Notes: generated from the sequence alone by a model not told the origin. Numbered from the stretch's first letter, positions 8,481 through 18,630 are shown. The stretch: 31,060 bases of DNA from Clostridiales bacterium UBA2432 (GCA_002342805.1 DDQW01000065.1:29566-60625); one strand, 5' to 3'. Translations and numbers: made by a program.

Positions 8481-9002
8481 ATGTATTGCACAAAATGTGG
8501 AGCACCCCTTAATGATGATGCTAAGTTTTGTACAGAATGCGGAACGCCCATGGAGCCAAAAGAATCAACAGAAACACCAGTAGAAAAAGAGACAACAGAG
8601 ACAAAAGAAGAAAATGTAGAAGTGGTTAACAACAATCCGGTAGAGGAACAGCAAGTTTATTCACCTCAAATGCCACCACAAACACCACAAGCACCGCAAA
8701 CGCCACCACAACCACAAGCAACCTATACGCAACCGACGCACCAGGATAGAGGTAGTGTTAATGTGAACACAACACCCTTTTTAGTATGGTCGATTATTAA
8801 CTTGGTTGCATGTTGTTTACCTTTAGGTATTGTTGGTTTAGTGTTTACACTTAATGCCGGTAAAGCGACAACACAAGCTGAGGCAGATGAGGCGTTGAAA
8901 AAAGCTAAGATTTTCAATCTCATTGGAACTATAACAGGTGTCGTTGTACTCTTGTTATATATTCTTTTGTTTTTTGGTAGTATGGCATCAATGGGATTCT
9001 AA
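8481..9002 (+). CDS. Zinc-ribbon and CD225/dispanin-like membrane protein
   Basis: A 173-residue protein in three parts. Residues 1-24 form a zinc ribbon with Cys3, Cys6, Cys17 and Cys20 (YCTKCG...FCTECG). Residues about 25-87 are a Glu/Thr then Pro/Gln-rich flexible linker. The C-terminus has two hydrophobic segments separated by a short Ala/Lys-rich stretch, with ACCLPLGIVGL in the first and KKAKIFNLIG leading into the second; this layout matches the CD225 (dispanin) domain, known in animals from interferon-induced transmembrane proteins and also found in bacteria. The bacterial function is unknown. The ribosome site AGGAGG is at about 8470. A terminator follows 12 bases after the stop. The CD225 assignment is by motif recall. 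Confidence 0.78.
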   Translation: MYCTKCGAPLNDDAKFCTECGTPMEPKESTETPVEKETTETKEENVEVVNNNPVEEQQVYSPQMPPQTPQAPQTPPQPQATYTQPTHQDRGSVNVNTTPFLVWSIINLVACCLPLGIVGLVFTLNAGKATTQAEADEALKKAKIFNLIGTITGVVVLLLYILLFFGSMASMGF

Positions 9003-9014
9003 AAAAATTATAAG

Positions 9015-9046
9015 AAAAAAGGTGCTAGAATATAGTGCCTTTTTTT
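9015..9046 (+). terminator. Intrinsic terminator after the CD225-like gene
   Basis: A run of A, then GGTGCTA (9021-9027), a five-base loop and TAGTGCC (9033-9039) form a seven-pair stem with two G:U pairs, followed by seven T residues. The flanking A and T runs would extend the stem. Confidence 0.8.
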
Positions 9047-9058
9047 CATTTTAGCCTT

Positions 9059-9084
9059 TAGACTTAAAGGGATTTGGCCGATAA
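9059..9084 (+). promoter_or_regulatory. Possible sigma-28 (SigD/FliA) type promoter before the surface-protein operon
   Basis: GCCGATAA at 9077-9084 equals the textbook -10 element of flagellar sigma factors. The -35 is weaker: TAGA at 9059-9062 with a 14-base gap, against the expected TAAA and about 15. It stands alone between the terminator and the first surface gene and would give a leader of nearly 50 bases. Confidence 0.35.
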
Positions 9085-9137
9085 ATATAGAGAGTGGATA
9101 GGTCTGTAGATTTTTACTATAATAAACGAGGTGCATA

Positions 9138-12100
9138 ATGATGAAGAATAAACAATATCGACGCGTATATAGAGGAATAAGCCTGTTAATGTCAGTGATG
9201 CTGATGGCATCTGTTTTTTATGTTCAAAGGATTGAAGTAAAAGCCGCAGAACCCTTGTTGACGTGGGAGCGTAGTCGAACCATGGATATAAATTTTAATC
9301 AAGGAAATAGCGTACGAGGTTCAAGTAATATGCTCTTTAGCTTTGATGTGACGGAAAACGGACTTTATGAATTAGAGTATTATTTGAAAAACGGAGAACA
9401 AACGAAAGTATACTTATATAAGCAGCTAGATAATCTATCCGTATATTATGGACTCAATGAAAAAGACGGAGCAGACACCGTTAGTAAATTGGGCGATCCT
9501 GGTGATAATATTAATATGAATCAAGTAGATTATTCAGGCATTCCGACATGGGTCAATTTAGACAAACCGATTGTTAATTTACCGGAGAGTTTTGCAGCGA
9601 CAACGTCAAGTGCGATTTCATTTGATATTGAATATACGCAAAGTGCAGATGTAACCGGTTTTGCTTTTGAGCTTGCCAATGCAGACATTCCGAATCGTCG
9701 ATTTATTGCAGATTGGGATCGACCCAATAATACAATGTATATTTGGTTTGATGGATATGTTGATGGAAATATTATGCCAATTACTTTGAAGGCACCTGGT
9801 GAGGATGGTGTTTCCCAAGTGGATGAGTTATATATACTTAAAAATTTGGAAAATTTTGGCATCCGTCCCGTCGATCCTCGTGATGTTGAGTCAGTCATCG
9901 TCGAATATGACGGAAGCAATCCAGAGGAACAAGCCGGTAGTTATCCCGGAATGGAGATTAGCTTTAAACATCCGAAAACTTGGGATGAGATGACATGGGA
10001 GTATACGTATCAAGATTTTTCGACATATACGGGATCGCCAAATGTTGATGCCAGTTTTTCCATGGAAGAACTCACTAATCCGGATAATCTCTTAGAACTT
10101 GAGATGGGGTTAAATCAAAATGGAGACGAAACGGTTAGTGCAATAGGCTCATCACAAACGGCGGATTATATTTATAATCTTACTGATAATACCTATACCA
10201 TGTATATAGCTCAAAACATAGATGATTTAGGCAAAATTGATGATGATATTGAAGGGCATGTAGTCGAATGGCCTGATCTAGATAGTAGCAAGTTATATGA
10301 AGCGACATTTTCCGTCGGATTGAATACATTAATAACAGGTGAAGAACGCTATAGGACCGACTTTTTTGAGATGAATGCATATACGCATTTAGAATATAAA
10401 GTCGTTCGTGTGGATGATGAAGCCTACCTTGATATTAAACCCTATTATGTGGAAAATGCACAGAATATTCATTATGATGTTCGCTATGCCGATCAAAATA
10501 TTAATGAACAGATTGAAAGCCTAAGCCTTTGGAGTAGTTATTATCCGACGCAAACGACTGAAGACAATATACGGATTGTTGTGGATGCACGATGGAATAG
10601 TAATTATAATTATTATCAAGTAATCCCGGTATGGAAAGGCTCTGAATTAGAGAGTCAGGTCTTAAATTATAAAGCCGATGATCATGAAGAATCCGGATTA
10701 ATTGCACCCAAATTACCGGAACTGATTGCGCCTCGTGGAGAAGATATTTCGGTATTTGAAGACAAGATTCACTTTGACTTGCAATGGGTCGGAACGGATC
10801 GGGACCGATGGATTTATGATGCTGTATATTATGAAATGCTTATTGGAGAACGATCAGCTCTTGATACTACGGCAGAAAATCAGACCGGATATGATATTTT
10901 TGCACTCTATAAAATTACTCAAAATCTTGATGCAGAATATGAATTGTGGCGAATAACTAGTGGTGATATGGCTACCCATAATTCGGCTGACATGGAGCTG
11001 GTAGGTAGATATGATTCTTTTGCCGAGATTACAGGTCAAGATGGTGTCATGCTTAAAGACGCAGGAACTTGGACGCAAACTATCGAAACAGAGTATACGT
11101 ATGATGAAGGCCAAGGAAAGTATATCTATGACTTTGATTTTAATACGGGAAGCACTATCGATTTAGACTTAGAAGAACAAGACGTTTATTATCTTCGTAT
11201 GCGCGCGATTGCAGAAGTTAGTGAGGCAGGAATTTCTTCCTATATATCGACAGACTATTCCATACCAAAGAGTATTACACTTAGTGAAACTGTTCGTGAA
11301 TTACCTGAAATTGAATTGTCAATAAATGATCCATTGGTTGAAGATGGAAAAGTGGGCACATATCTTGAATGGCAGCTTATTACAAAACAAGATCCCAAAT
11401 TACATGATTTTGTACGCCGCTTCTTAGATCCACAACGTGAAGAAGACATTAATATTACGGATGAGACGACAATAAAGTATAAAGTCTTGCTCTCTGAATC
11501 ACGAGAAGCTTTATTATTTGACGGCGCTTATAATCCGAATGATTATTCGACTGAGATTACATTAGATTCAGCGACAGCAAATATAAGTCAGGATCAATTA
11601 AGAAGGCTCCAAGCAAGGGATCCTGTAGAGGTTCTTGTTTTTGATGTACCAACAAATAGTATCGGCTTATTAGGACTGGAAGAAAATAAAGTTTATTACA
11701 GTCGTGTTATTACAACCCTTGAAGTCACTGAATCAGCAACAGAAATAACAGAGTACTATAGTGAGCCGTCTGAAGTCATTAGTATGACGACCCCGACCTT
11801 GCCAACACAACCGGATGAAGGTGATTTGGATCCATTATCACCCAATAATTTTGATGTACGTTTTAAATCGGAGGATGACGTTCGGTTAGAGACAGAAGTT
11901 ACCTGGAATCTACCGGATGGACTGGACGCTGACGGAGATTCCTTTGAATTTGAAATTGTAGCTTTTGAAGAAGAAGGATTTCCGAATGTAGAAGCAGCGA
12001 CAGAAGTTCCCTTAATGGATGTGTATACAGAGATGTTGGAAGATACGGACCAGCTCCAAGAAAATATGGACCTTCTTGAGGCGTTAATCCAACGTGGTGT

Positions 12101-14138
12101 GGTTCAAGGGTGGCATGTTGTCAAAGATGGAGAAGACTATCGATATACCATGTTGACAGGGTATTCAGAAACTGGAGACCCAATATATGAGGGAGAAACG
12201 GGCTTATGCCGTGTGGATCCGGACAATGACGATTTGATTATTTTAGAGGATAATGAAAATCGTCCTAACCAAGTATACTATTATTATATACGAAGTATCA
12301 ATGCATATAATGAAACAATGAAGTCTACATGGCGGGTGGATACGATTACGACAGGGCGTATACAAACAGCAACAAATTTAACCTTTGTTTATGATGAAAT
12401 TGATGATCCGTATTATGAAACAGTAATACGTTTTGATCTTCCTTTAGGTGCGGATTACCAAGATGAAATCCACATTCGAAGCGAGCAAGATGAAGCCTAT
12501 GTGATTGCAAGGCCCGGAACGGGGCAAGATAATAGTGGTGACTACAGATATCAATTAATTCAGACGGAGGAATTAACGGATACGCGACGATTGTATTATC
12601 GTATTACCGGCTTAGAATCCGGAACATATTATAGTATAAAAGTTCGACTTATTGATGAGACAGAAACTGATGAAGTGGATTTAGACGGTAACCCGGCATA
12701 TCCTGAATCAGCATTTTCAGAGACCATTACCACACGTACGGATTTTAATCAAGACGACTATGAAGAAGACTTGAAATATCAAGAGTATTTGGACTACTAT
12801 CGTGAACAAGCAGAAAAACTGAAACAAAAACCATATTTTCAATTAGAAGAATCGCGTAATCGTGTGACATATAAATACCGTGATGCCTATGGGATTGGAT
12901 TAATTGAAACTAACAGAAATAGAAGTGTTCAGCTGGTGGTTGAAGCACATGAACAAACAAAATACTACTTGCCGGCTGAATTCATTCAGACCCTGAATGA
13001 TGGACAGGTGATGCTTGTATATGAACAAATGGGACAAAAGATATCCATACGTCCGGAGAGTATCGGACTCGATTTCACAGCAGCAATTGGTAAACTTCAA
13101 GAAGAAATTAATCGCTATAATGCAAAAGAGCGAGATTACTTTGTGGAAATATTGATAGAGGTTGATGAAGATATTGAAAAAGTCTTGTCTTATGATGCAA
13201 CAAGTCCTCAAATCGAGGTTACGATGAATGTCTTAGGTAGTGATGTCCTTGAAGATGAAGTGGATTTGATGTTTTTAAGTGAACTTGATTATATTATTCG
13301 ATCAAAAGAACCGGAATTAATTGAAGAATTAACGGATGAACTTGAGCAAGGTATTAATGACGCTCGATTAGTTGATCTTGTTGAGACATTGATAAAAGAA
13401 GTAGAAAACGAGTTTTATGACGAAGGACAAGACATCTTTGACGATGTGCTAACAGGAACATCGTACCAAATTGAAACCCTAGCAAAACCCATGATTTATG
13501 AATTGTCACCGATTCAATCGACAAATGTACAAAATCATAAACTTTTTCAAGAACAAAGCGGACGGTGGATAGAGCAGGTTGCAGCTTATGTTGGTGGTAA
13601 GTATCAATTACAAAGTACCCAACTATTACCCTTAATTTTAGGAAATTATTATATGGATGAATCCATAAGTGAAAACTATGAATCCCAAGCATTAAGTGTA
13701 CTCAGTCAGTATAATTTACTTGAAGTCCTTGGTGAAACAGCATTAAGAAATCCTCAGTCAGCGATAAGAAACCAAGAGTTTATTCAAATGATGGCCCGAA
13801 TTCTCGGTGCACAAAAGGGTGAAGATCATGCAAATTACCTCAAGGATCAAGGAATCGATGTACCAAGGTTAAGTGCCTATAATTATAGTCTGAATGAAGA
13901 GGCCTATTATCTGTATATACAAGTTTATGCCAAGAAACATCGTATCGATTTGAACACTGTACGTATAAGAGATTATCAAATACTTGAAGATATTAATGAT
14001 GTAAATGCAACATATAGGGATACAATTCTAAAAGGAGCCAATGGTCAATTTATTGACCTGCCTTATGGCTTGATTAATCCGAAACAAAGAGTAACAGTTG
14101 AACAGCTGATGACATTGCTTAAAAATATTGACCGGTAG
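9138..14138 (+). CDS. Giant secreted fibronectin-III-like surface protein with degenerate SLH-like C-terminus
   Basis: I recognise the architecture but not a named family. Residues 1-36 form a signal peptide (basic start, hydrophobic core, VKAAEP cleavage region). Residues about 40-520 are beta-rich and of unclear fold. Four or more fibronectin-III-like repeats follow, starting near 529, 722, 900 and 1077, each ending with a YYxR or YYxK strand followed by a Ser/Thr-rich hinge. An acidic helical linker (about 1208-1232) leads to a beta module (about 1232-1320) that also occurs in the next gene's product. The last 150 residues contain two weak SLH-like units, seen in EFIQMMARILG and in PYGLINPKQRVTVEQLMTLL. 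The protein is acidic, and I find a single cysteine. It has 1666 residues, and the next gene begins 14 bases later. It is probably held on the cell surface; binding partner and role are unknown. Confidence 0.85.
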   Translation: MMKNKQYRRVYRGISLLMSVMLMASVFYVQRIEVKAAEPLLTWERSRTMDINFNQGNSVRGSSNMLFSFDVTENGLYELEYYLKNGEQTKVYLYKQLDNLSVYYGLNEKDGADTVSKLGDPGDNINMNQVDYSGIPTWVNLDKPIVNLPESFAATTSSAISFDIEYTQSADVTGFAFELANADIPNRRFIADWDRPNNTMYIWFDGYVDGNIMPITLKAPGEDGVSQVDELYILKNLENFGIRPVDPRDVESVIVEYDGSNPEEQAGSYPGMEISFKHPKTWDEMTWEYTYQDFSTYTGSPNVDASFSMEELTNPDNLLELEMGLNQNGDETVSAIGSSQTADYIYNLTDNTYTMYIAQNIDDLGKIDDDIEGHVVEWPDLDSSKLYEATFSVGLNTLITGEERYRTDFFEMNAYTHLEYKVVRVDDEAYLDIKPYYVENAQNIHYDVRYADQNINEQIESLSLWSSYYPTQTTEDNIRIVVDARWNSNYNYYQVIPVWKGSELESQVLNYKADDHEESGLIAPKLPELIAPRGEDISVFEDKIHFDLQWVGTDRDRWIYDAVYYEMLIGERSALDTTAENQTGYDIFALYKITQNLDAEYELWRITSGDMATHNSADMELVGRYDSFAEITGQDGVMLKDAGTWTQTIETEYTYDEGQGKYIYDFDFNTGSTIDLDLEEQDVYYLRMRAIAEVSEAGISSYISTDYSIPKSITLSETVRELPEIELSINDPLVEDGKVGTYLEWQLITKQDPKLHDFVRRFLDPQREEDINITDETTIKYKVLLSESREALLFDGAYNPNDYSTEITLDSATANISQDQLRRLQARDPVEVLVFDVPTNSIGLLGLEENKVYYSRVITTLEVTESATEITEYYSEPSEVISMTTPTLPTQPDEGDLDPLSPNNFDVRFKSEDDVRLETEVTWNLPDGLDADGDSFEFEIVAFEEEGFPNVEAATEVPLMDVYTEMLEDTDQLQENMDLLEALIQRGVVQGWHVVKDGEDYRYTMLTGYSETGDPIYEGETGLCRVDPDNDDLIILEDNENRPNQVYYYYIRSINAYNETMKSTWRVDTITTGRIQTATNLTFVYDEIDDPYYETVIRFDLPLGADYQDEIHIRSEQDEAYVIARPGTGQDNSGDYRYQLIQTEELTDTRRLYYRITGLESGTYYSIKVRLIDETETDEVDLDGNPAYPESAFSETITTRTDFNQDDYEEDLKYQEYLDYYREQAEKLKQKPYFQLEESRNRVTYKYRDAYGIGLIETNRNRSVQLVVEAHEQTKYYLPAEFIQTLNDGQVMLVYEQMGQKISIRPESIGLDFTAAIGKLQEEINRYNAKERDYFVEILIEVDEDIEKVLSYDATSPQIEVTMNVLGSDVLEDEVDLMFLSELDYIIRSKEPELIEELTDELEQGINDARLVDLVETLIKEVENEFYDEGQDIFDDVLTGTSYQIETLAKPMIYELSPIQSTNVQNHKLFQEQSGRWIEQVAAYVGGKYQLQSTQLLPLILGNYYMDESISENYESQALSVLSQYNLLEVLGETALRNPQSAIRNQEFIQMMARILGAQKGEDHANYLKDQGIDVPRLSAYNYSLNEEAYYLYIQVYAKKHRIDLNTVRIRDYQILEDINDVNATYRDTILKGANGQFIDLPYGLINPKQRVTVEQLMTLLKNIDR

Positions 14139-14152
14139 GAAGAAGGGATACG

Positions 14153-17100
14153 ATGATGCGAAAACGAAGTCTTAGCTATATATTAGCCTTAATGATCATG
14201 GTAAGTGGAATATCACCAATTCATGCAAATGTTCAAGAAACGATTGAGACATTTGACGAAATCAAGCTTAATTCGACATTATTAAACTTGAATGAAAATC
14301 GTTACGAACTCAATATGACATTTGACTGGACGAATCCAGACCAGTGGGCACAGACGCCAGAACCTGATGATATTCATTCTCCTTATGCCTATAATTTTTA
14401 TTTTAATAATTTAGCATCCGGAGAAAATGATGAATTTCCCTTAAATATTCTTGCAGGTGAAGTGAGTTCGGATGGAGATCAAAGCATGTCCTGGACTGGG
14501 GATAAAAATCTATCGACAGGTTCCTTGTATGAAGTTCGCATTGCGCCTTATCATTATCATGATATATATAATAATGAAGATGAACTCATCGAAAAACGTA
14601 AAATTGCAGCGCCTTATCTTGAAGAACGAAGCCTCTATCTCATGACCGAGCCTAAGGTGGAGTTTGAGCAAAATGATGGGGCCATTAGTGTCGTTTGGGA
14701 AGATATGAATGCACCGGGAGACGATGTAGCGGATGAGATTCAATATCGTATTCGTTATACAAGTGGTGTGGCCAAAGAGAACAAAACACAATTTGATGAA
14801 GATGCCGGTGTTATAGAATTACCACCATTGTCCCGAAGTCATGAGGAAGTTGAACGATTTACAGACCGAGAAGGACGACGTTGGTTAAGGTATACTCTGA
14901 ATGAAGCGACAAAATCCGGAACGGTATATTCCTTCTTAGTTGAGCCGGAACTAAATACATATAAAGGTAAAAATGTCTATTATAATAAAAACAATCCCAA
15001 TGTTTGGTATTATCTTGCCATCAGTGATTTGTCCTATATTGAACTTGATACAACGCTTCGTCTAGAGTGGTATGTAGAGAGTACAGGTTCAGGTATTGGG
15101 GATGGTGCGCTCGCGGACTATACTTTATCGGAAATCCGACTATTGGAAATTGTGGATGATGAAGAGGCTGTTATTGCAATATTTGGGAAAGAAGCCGGAG
15201 AACAAGGCTATTACATTGTAAATAAACCCATGCAGAACACAAAATACCGTTTGGCCATCACCTACCAACGTGAAGATGCAGAAGGAAATTTACATTTTCT
15301 CTACGCAGATTCAAATGAAGTTGTTTATTTTCCTTCAGAATCAAAAATAGTACCGGCTAAGCCTTATGTACCTAATCTTATTACGCAAGAGATGTTTGCA
15401 GAATATACGGATCAAAATGAATTATCAAATTATTTGCTCCCGGATGCACCGTATCTAAATATTTTGGATTGGGAGAAATTTAAAGAAAGTCAAAAAGGGT
15501 TTTACCTAGAGACAGAAGGACAAGATTATATAAATTTTGTCTGGGGTGCTTTTCGACGTTATGGAATTGGTCAAGAAGCAGAAACGTTGATTACAGATTT
15601 GAATGTATCCTATGATATATGGGTGGCTAATTCCTTGGATGCTTTAGAAAATTCAGCGCCTCTTGTTTCGGATGCAAATTATACAGAGATCGATGGCGAT
15701 GTGTTAATACGCAATGAAGCTGAAGAGGATATGCGTAATAGTATTCGCGGTTTTCATATCGAACTAGATACATATTATGATGTGGCAAGCAATACATATA
15801 AACCATTAGAGCCAAACAAACTTTACTATGTAAAAGTTCAAGCAAAAAAAGAATATGGTGATGAAACATTAAGCAGTGAGCCAACAATTGTGTCTCTATA
15901 TTATGATAATAATGGTGCTGTTTATGCACCACCGGTAATGTCAACACCACCCTTAAAAGTTATTGATACAAGCCAGACATCAGTATCGGTTGAATCACAA
16001 ATGCAGTGGCTTGAAGTTATGCCAATGAACTTGGATGAATCTATCAATTATTTTGACCGTTGGACTCACAAAGTATACTTACGAGAAGATTCAGCGACAT
16101 CAATAACCCTAAGTGATCATGTTTTCGAAGATGCATCAAGCTATTTAGCAAGTTATGATGATGACGATGGAGATATTATCTTTACAAAGGAAGATGATGT
16201 GACAGAGTCGATTGTTATCGATGATACTATGACCTCGATTCGGGTAATTACAGGACAAGATCCAGAGGCAAGTACAGAAGTAATCTTAAAACATAGAACA
16301 ATTGATTTAGGCGAAAATTCTGAAATATCAAGTCTTGGATTTAATTTCCGCGCGATTTTATATAGCCAAGTGTTAGAAGCCCTAGATAGTGCAAATGAAG
16401 ATGATGTAGATGCCAATATTTTTGCAGAATACGTCCGTCAACTTGGCACAGAAGATGGTGGTTGGAAGGATATTACAAATAATGTTGTCATAGAAGATGG
16501 ACGCATTGAATATACGGAAGAAGGGCTTGAACCCAATTCACGCTATCTGTTCTTAATTCAACCTTATCGAGAAATTGATGGTATTGAAGAAGTATTAAAA
16601 GCCCATTATCCATCATCGATTGTGGTGGTGACAGATCCTGAAGATGATGAAGTGCTTCCGACGCCTAAGGTTCCGTTTTTAGAAACGACCAATCCACAAG
16701 AACAGGCCATTGATGCATATTGGTTTTATAATCGGGCATATACCTATGAGATTCGTTATGGCCGGGATGATGTGTTTGAAAATTCGCTAGCCTTTGACTT
16801 ACTTATTCCGGAAGGATTAAGCAATGGAAAACATGCCTTTGAGGTGAATGATTTGTTTCCAAATACCGGTTATTATTTTTACATTCGCGCGACAAACCCA
16901 GAGACAGGATTATCTAGCGATTGGAGTAATCCGGTTTATGGGAAGACGCTTGATGTAGATAATCCCGGCTACCCGCGTGGTGTAGGTATTCCTTCGGATG
17001 AAACCATGGAAGAATATAGTTATGACGCCGGAGTAGGTAGTGATTATGTTGCCCTTGAATGGCTTAAGGATTTAGGCGAGTTACAATATGAAGACACACC

Positions 17101-18619
17101 TGAAGAGAGTAAAGTTCAACGACAGTATGCCTATAAAATTGAAGTGGCACAAAATCCAAGTTTTACTGATGCTCAATATATTAAAACGGGAGCTCCTGAT
17201 CCGGATATCCCCGGGAATGTTGAGGATTTAGAGACAACATTAATTAAAGTCAATGAACTTATCAGTAACCGTTATTATTATTTCCGCTTAAAAACTGTGG
17301 TAACAATTACCGGAGAAGAAGAAGGACAATTAATTATTAAAGAGTCTCTTGAATATTCTCCAACTTTAAAAATTCTCGTGCTACAATCGGGTGATGAATA
17401 TGACGGAAGCTATGATCCGGCATTAGAAATTTTGCCAAGTGAAGACTTTGAGTTAATATATAATCGAGATACACAAGAATTGATATATCGATTCCGAAGC
17501 GACCAAGTCGATGAGGATGATAATCGGGATAATCGTGTCGATCAACGTTTGATAAGTCGATTGATTCAAGATAATGCATATATGTATACAGCGGATGTAT
17601 CACATTTTGAATCCAGAGCGATTAAAAGCCGGAAAGTTATTATTCCCTACACCATTGCACAAGCTTTTGATGAATATCAGATTCTCTTCCAAGTCGATGC
17701 CGGAGATATGGTTTTATCAATTCCCCATGATGCTTGGATGAATGAAGTTGAACGCCAGGTGCGACAGTACAAAGATGCACCAAGGGTCGAAATCACTATT
17801 GATTCAGCAGATACTTTTTATAATGATACGATGCCCAATACGGCATTACGAGTTGTATCCGCGCCTCAAAATGTAGCTATACGCGTGAGCAATAATCGCG
17901 TGAATACTTTACTTGACTACACACAAACACCAATTACCTATGCGTTTAGAACACGGTCATTGTATGGAAGCTATATTCAAAATCCCATAGCATATGCTCT
18001 AGATAAAGCAAATCGTTGGACTCTAATGACGGGAAATTATGAACGTGCAAATGGCTTATATACGATAGAAACAAGAGACTTAGGCGCATATGGCGTCTAT
18101 ATGCAAGAAGGTAGTGCTGAGATAAGACCAAGCCAGTTAAATCATTGGTCAAATCCCTATAAGCAAGATATTGATAATAAGTATACGGTGCTTGGGCTTG
18201 ATGGCTATAATCCAAATGCAGTGGTAAGCGAAAATGTATTGATCAATATTGTTGATGGTATGATTCGTAATGCAACTACGATTGACGTAAATGCATTTAT
18301 TACGACAAATCAACTGAATAGTTTATATTATTCGGGTGTTAAAAAGAATAGGATAAAAGGTAGACAATCAGTCACACGAGAAGAAGCAATAGCTATGATT
18401 TTAGAAGCTGTTGATGTTCGTGAGGGATATGGGTTTAGGGCAAGTGCACAAGACCTTGCACTTGTTAATGGAAATACCGCTATTAATCCGGAGTATCGAC
18501 CGGCCATTGCAAAAGCTGTGACAGAGAATCTTGTTGCAGATGTCTCAAATTTACGTCCAAAGGCAAATATTACTTATGGTGAGCTTTTTGCGCTCTGGGC
18601 AAAAGCTGAAGAGCTTTAA
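14153..18619 (+). CDS. Second giant secreted fibronectin-III-like surface protein with SLH-like C-terminus
   Basis: A 1488-residue exported protein, built like the product of the gene before it but diverged. The signal peptide ends at about residue 25 (SPIHA). Fibronectin-III-like units begin near 167, 283, 403, 593, 836 and 940, several with the ending NTGYYFYIRA or NKLYYVKVQA that is typical of the last strands. A beta module at about 1096-1210 matches the one in the upstream protein (VIIPYTIAQAF against YYLPAEFIQTL, each followed by a short charged turn and an LSIP or ISIR strand). The C-terminus (about 1350-1488) has two degenerate SLH-like units around QSVTREEAIAMILEA and ANITYGELFALWAKA. 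I find no cysteine. The ORF follows the upstream stop by 14 bases and precedes the SLH gene by 11, so the three should be made together. Function unknown; a structural or adhesive role on the surface is inferred. Confidence 0.85.
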   Translation: MMRKRSLSYILALMIMVSGISPIHANVQETIETFDEIKLNSTLLNLNENRYELNMTFDWTNPDQWAQTPEPDDIHSPYAYNFYFNNLASGENDEFPLNILAGEVSSDGDQSMSWTGDKNLSTGSLYEVRIAPYHYHDIYNNEDELIEKRKIAAPYLEERSLYLMTEPKVEFEQNDGAISVVWEDMNAPGDDVADEIQYRIRYTSGVAKENKTQFDEDAGVIELPPLSRSHEEVERFTDREGRRWLRYTLNEATKSGTVYSFLVEPELNTYKGKNVYYNKNNPNVWYYLAISDLSYIELDTTLRLEWYVESTGSGIGDGALADYTLSEIRLLEIVDDEEAVIAIFGKEAGEQGYYIVNKPMQNTKYRLAITYQREDAEGNLHFLYADSNEVVYFPSESKIVPAKPYVPNLITQEMFAEYTDQNELSNYLLPDAPYLNILDWEKFKESQKGFYLETEGQDYINFVWGAFRRYGIGQEAETLITDLNVSYDIWVANSLDALENSAPLVSDANYTEIDGDVLIRNEAEEDMRNSIRGFHIELDTYYDVASNTYKPLEPNKLYYVKVQAKKEYGDETLSSEPTIVSLYYDNNGAVYAPPVMSTPPLKVIDTSQTSVSVESQMQWLEVMPMNLDESINYFDRWTHKVYLREDSATSITLSDHVFEDASSYLASYDDDDGDIIFTKEDDVTESIVIDDTMTSIRVITGQDPEASTEVILKHRTIDLGENSEISSLGFNFRAILYSQVLEALDSANEDDVDANIFAEYVRQLGTEDGGWKDITNNVVIEDGRIEYTEEGLEPNSRYLFLIQPYREIDGIEEVLKAHYPSSIVVVTDPEDDEVLPTPKVPFLETTNPQEQAIDAYWFYNRAYTYEIRYGRDDVFENSLAFDLLIPEGLSNGKHAFEVNDLFPNTGYYFYIRATNPETGLSSDWSNPVYGKTLDVDNPGYPRGVGIPSDETMEEYSYDAGVGSDYVALEWLKDLGELQYEDTPEESKVQRQYAYKIEVAQNPSFTDAQYIKTGAPDPDIPGNVEDLETTLIKVNELISNRYYYFRLKTVVTITGEEEGQLIIKESLEYSPTLKILVLQSGDEYDGSYDPALEILPSEDFELIYNRDTQELIYRFRSDQVDEDDNRDNRVDQRLISRLIQDNAYMYTADVSHFESRAIKSRKVIIPYTIAQAFDEYQILFQVDAGDMVLSIPHDAWMNEVERQVRQYKDAPRVEITIDSADTFYNDTMPNTALRVVSAPQNVAIRVSNNRVNTLLDYTQTPITYAFRTRSLYGSYIQNPIAYALDKANRWTLMTGNYERANGLYTIETRDLGAYGVYMQEGSAEIRPSQLNHWSNPYKQDIDNKYTVLGLDGYNPNAVVSENVLINIVDGMIRNATTIDVNAFITTNQLNSLYYSGVKKNRIKGRQSVTREEAIAMILEAVDVREGYGFRASAQDLALVNGNTAINPEYRPAIAKAVTENLVADVSNLRPKANITYGELFALWAKAEEL

Positions 18620-18630
18620 GGAGTGATGAG

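Noticed and set aside
9095..9123. TGGATA-17-TATAAT as the promoter of the surface-protein operon
   Set aside because: The -10 ends only 15 bases before the ATG at 9138. Transcription would start at about 9130, within the ribosome-binding site, leaving no working leader. The box match may be chance in AT-rich sequence.
13741..13790. Possible short repeat element giving NPQSAIRNQ in the first giant protein
   Set aside because: The stretch resembles translated repeats known from other bacteria, but only one copy is present here and the surrounding frame continues normally.
9138..18619. Cellulosome-like scaffoldin or dockerin protein
   Set aside because: No paired calcium-binding dockerin repeats and no cohesin motif seen; the repeats look like fibronectin type III and the ends like SLH.
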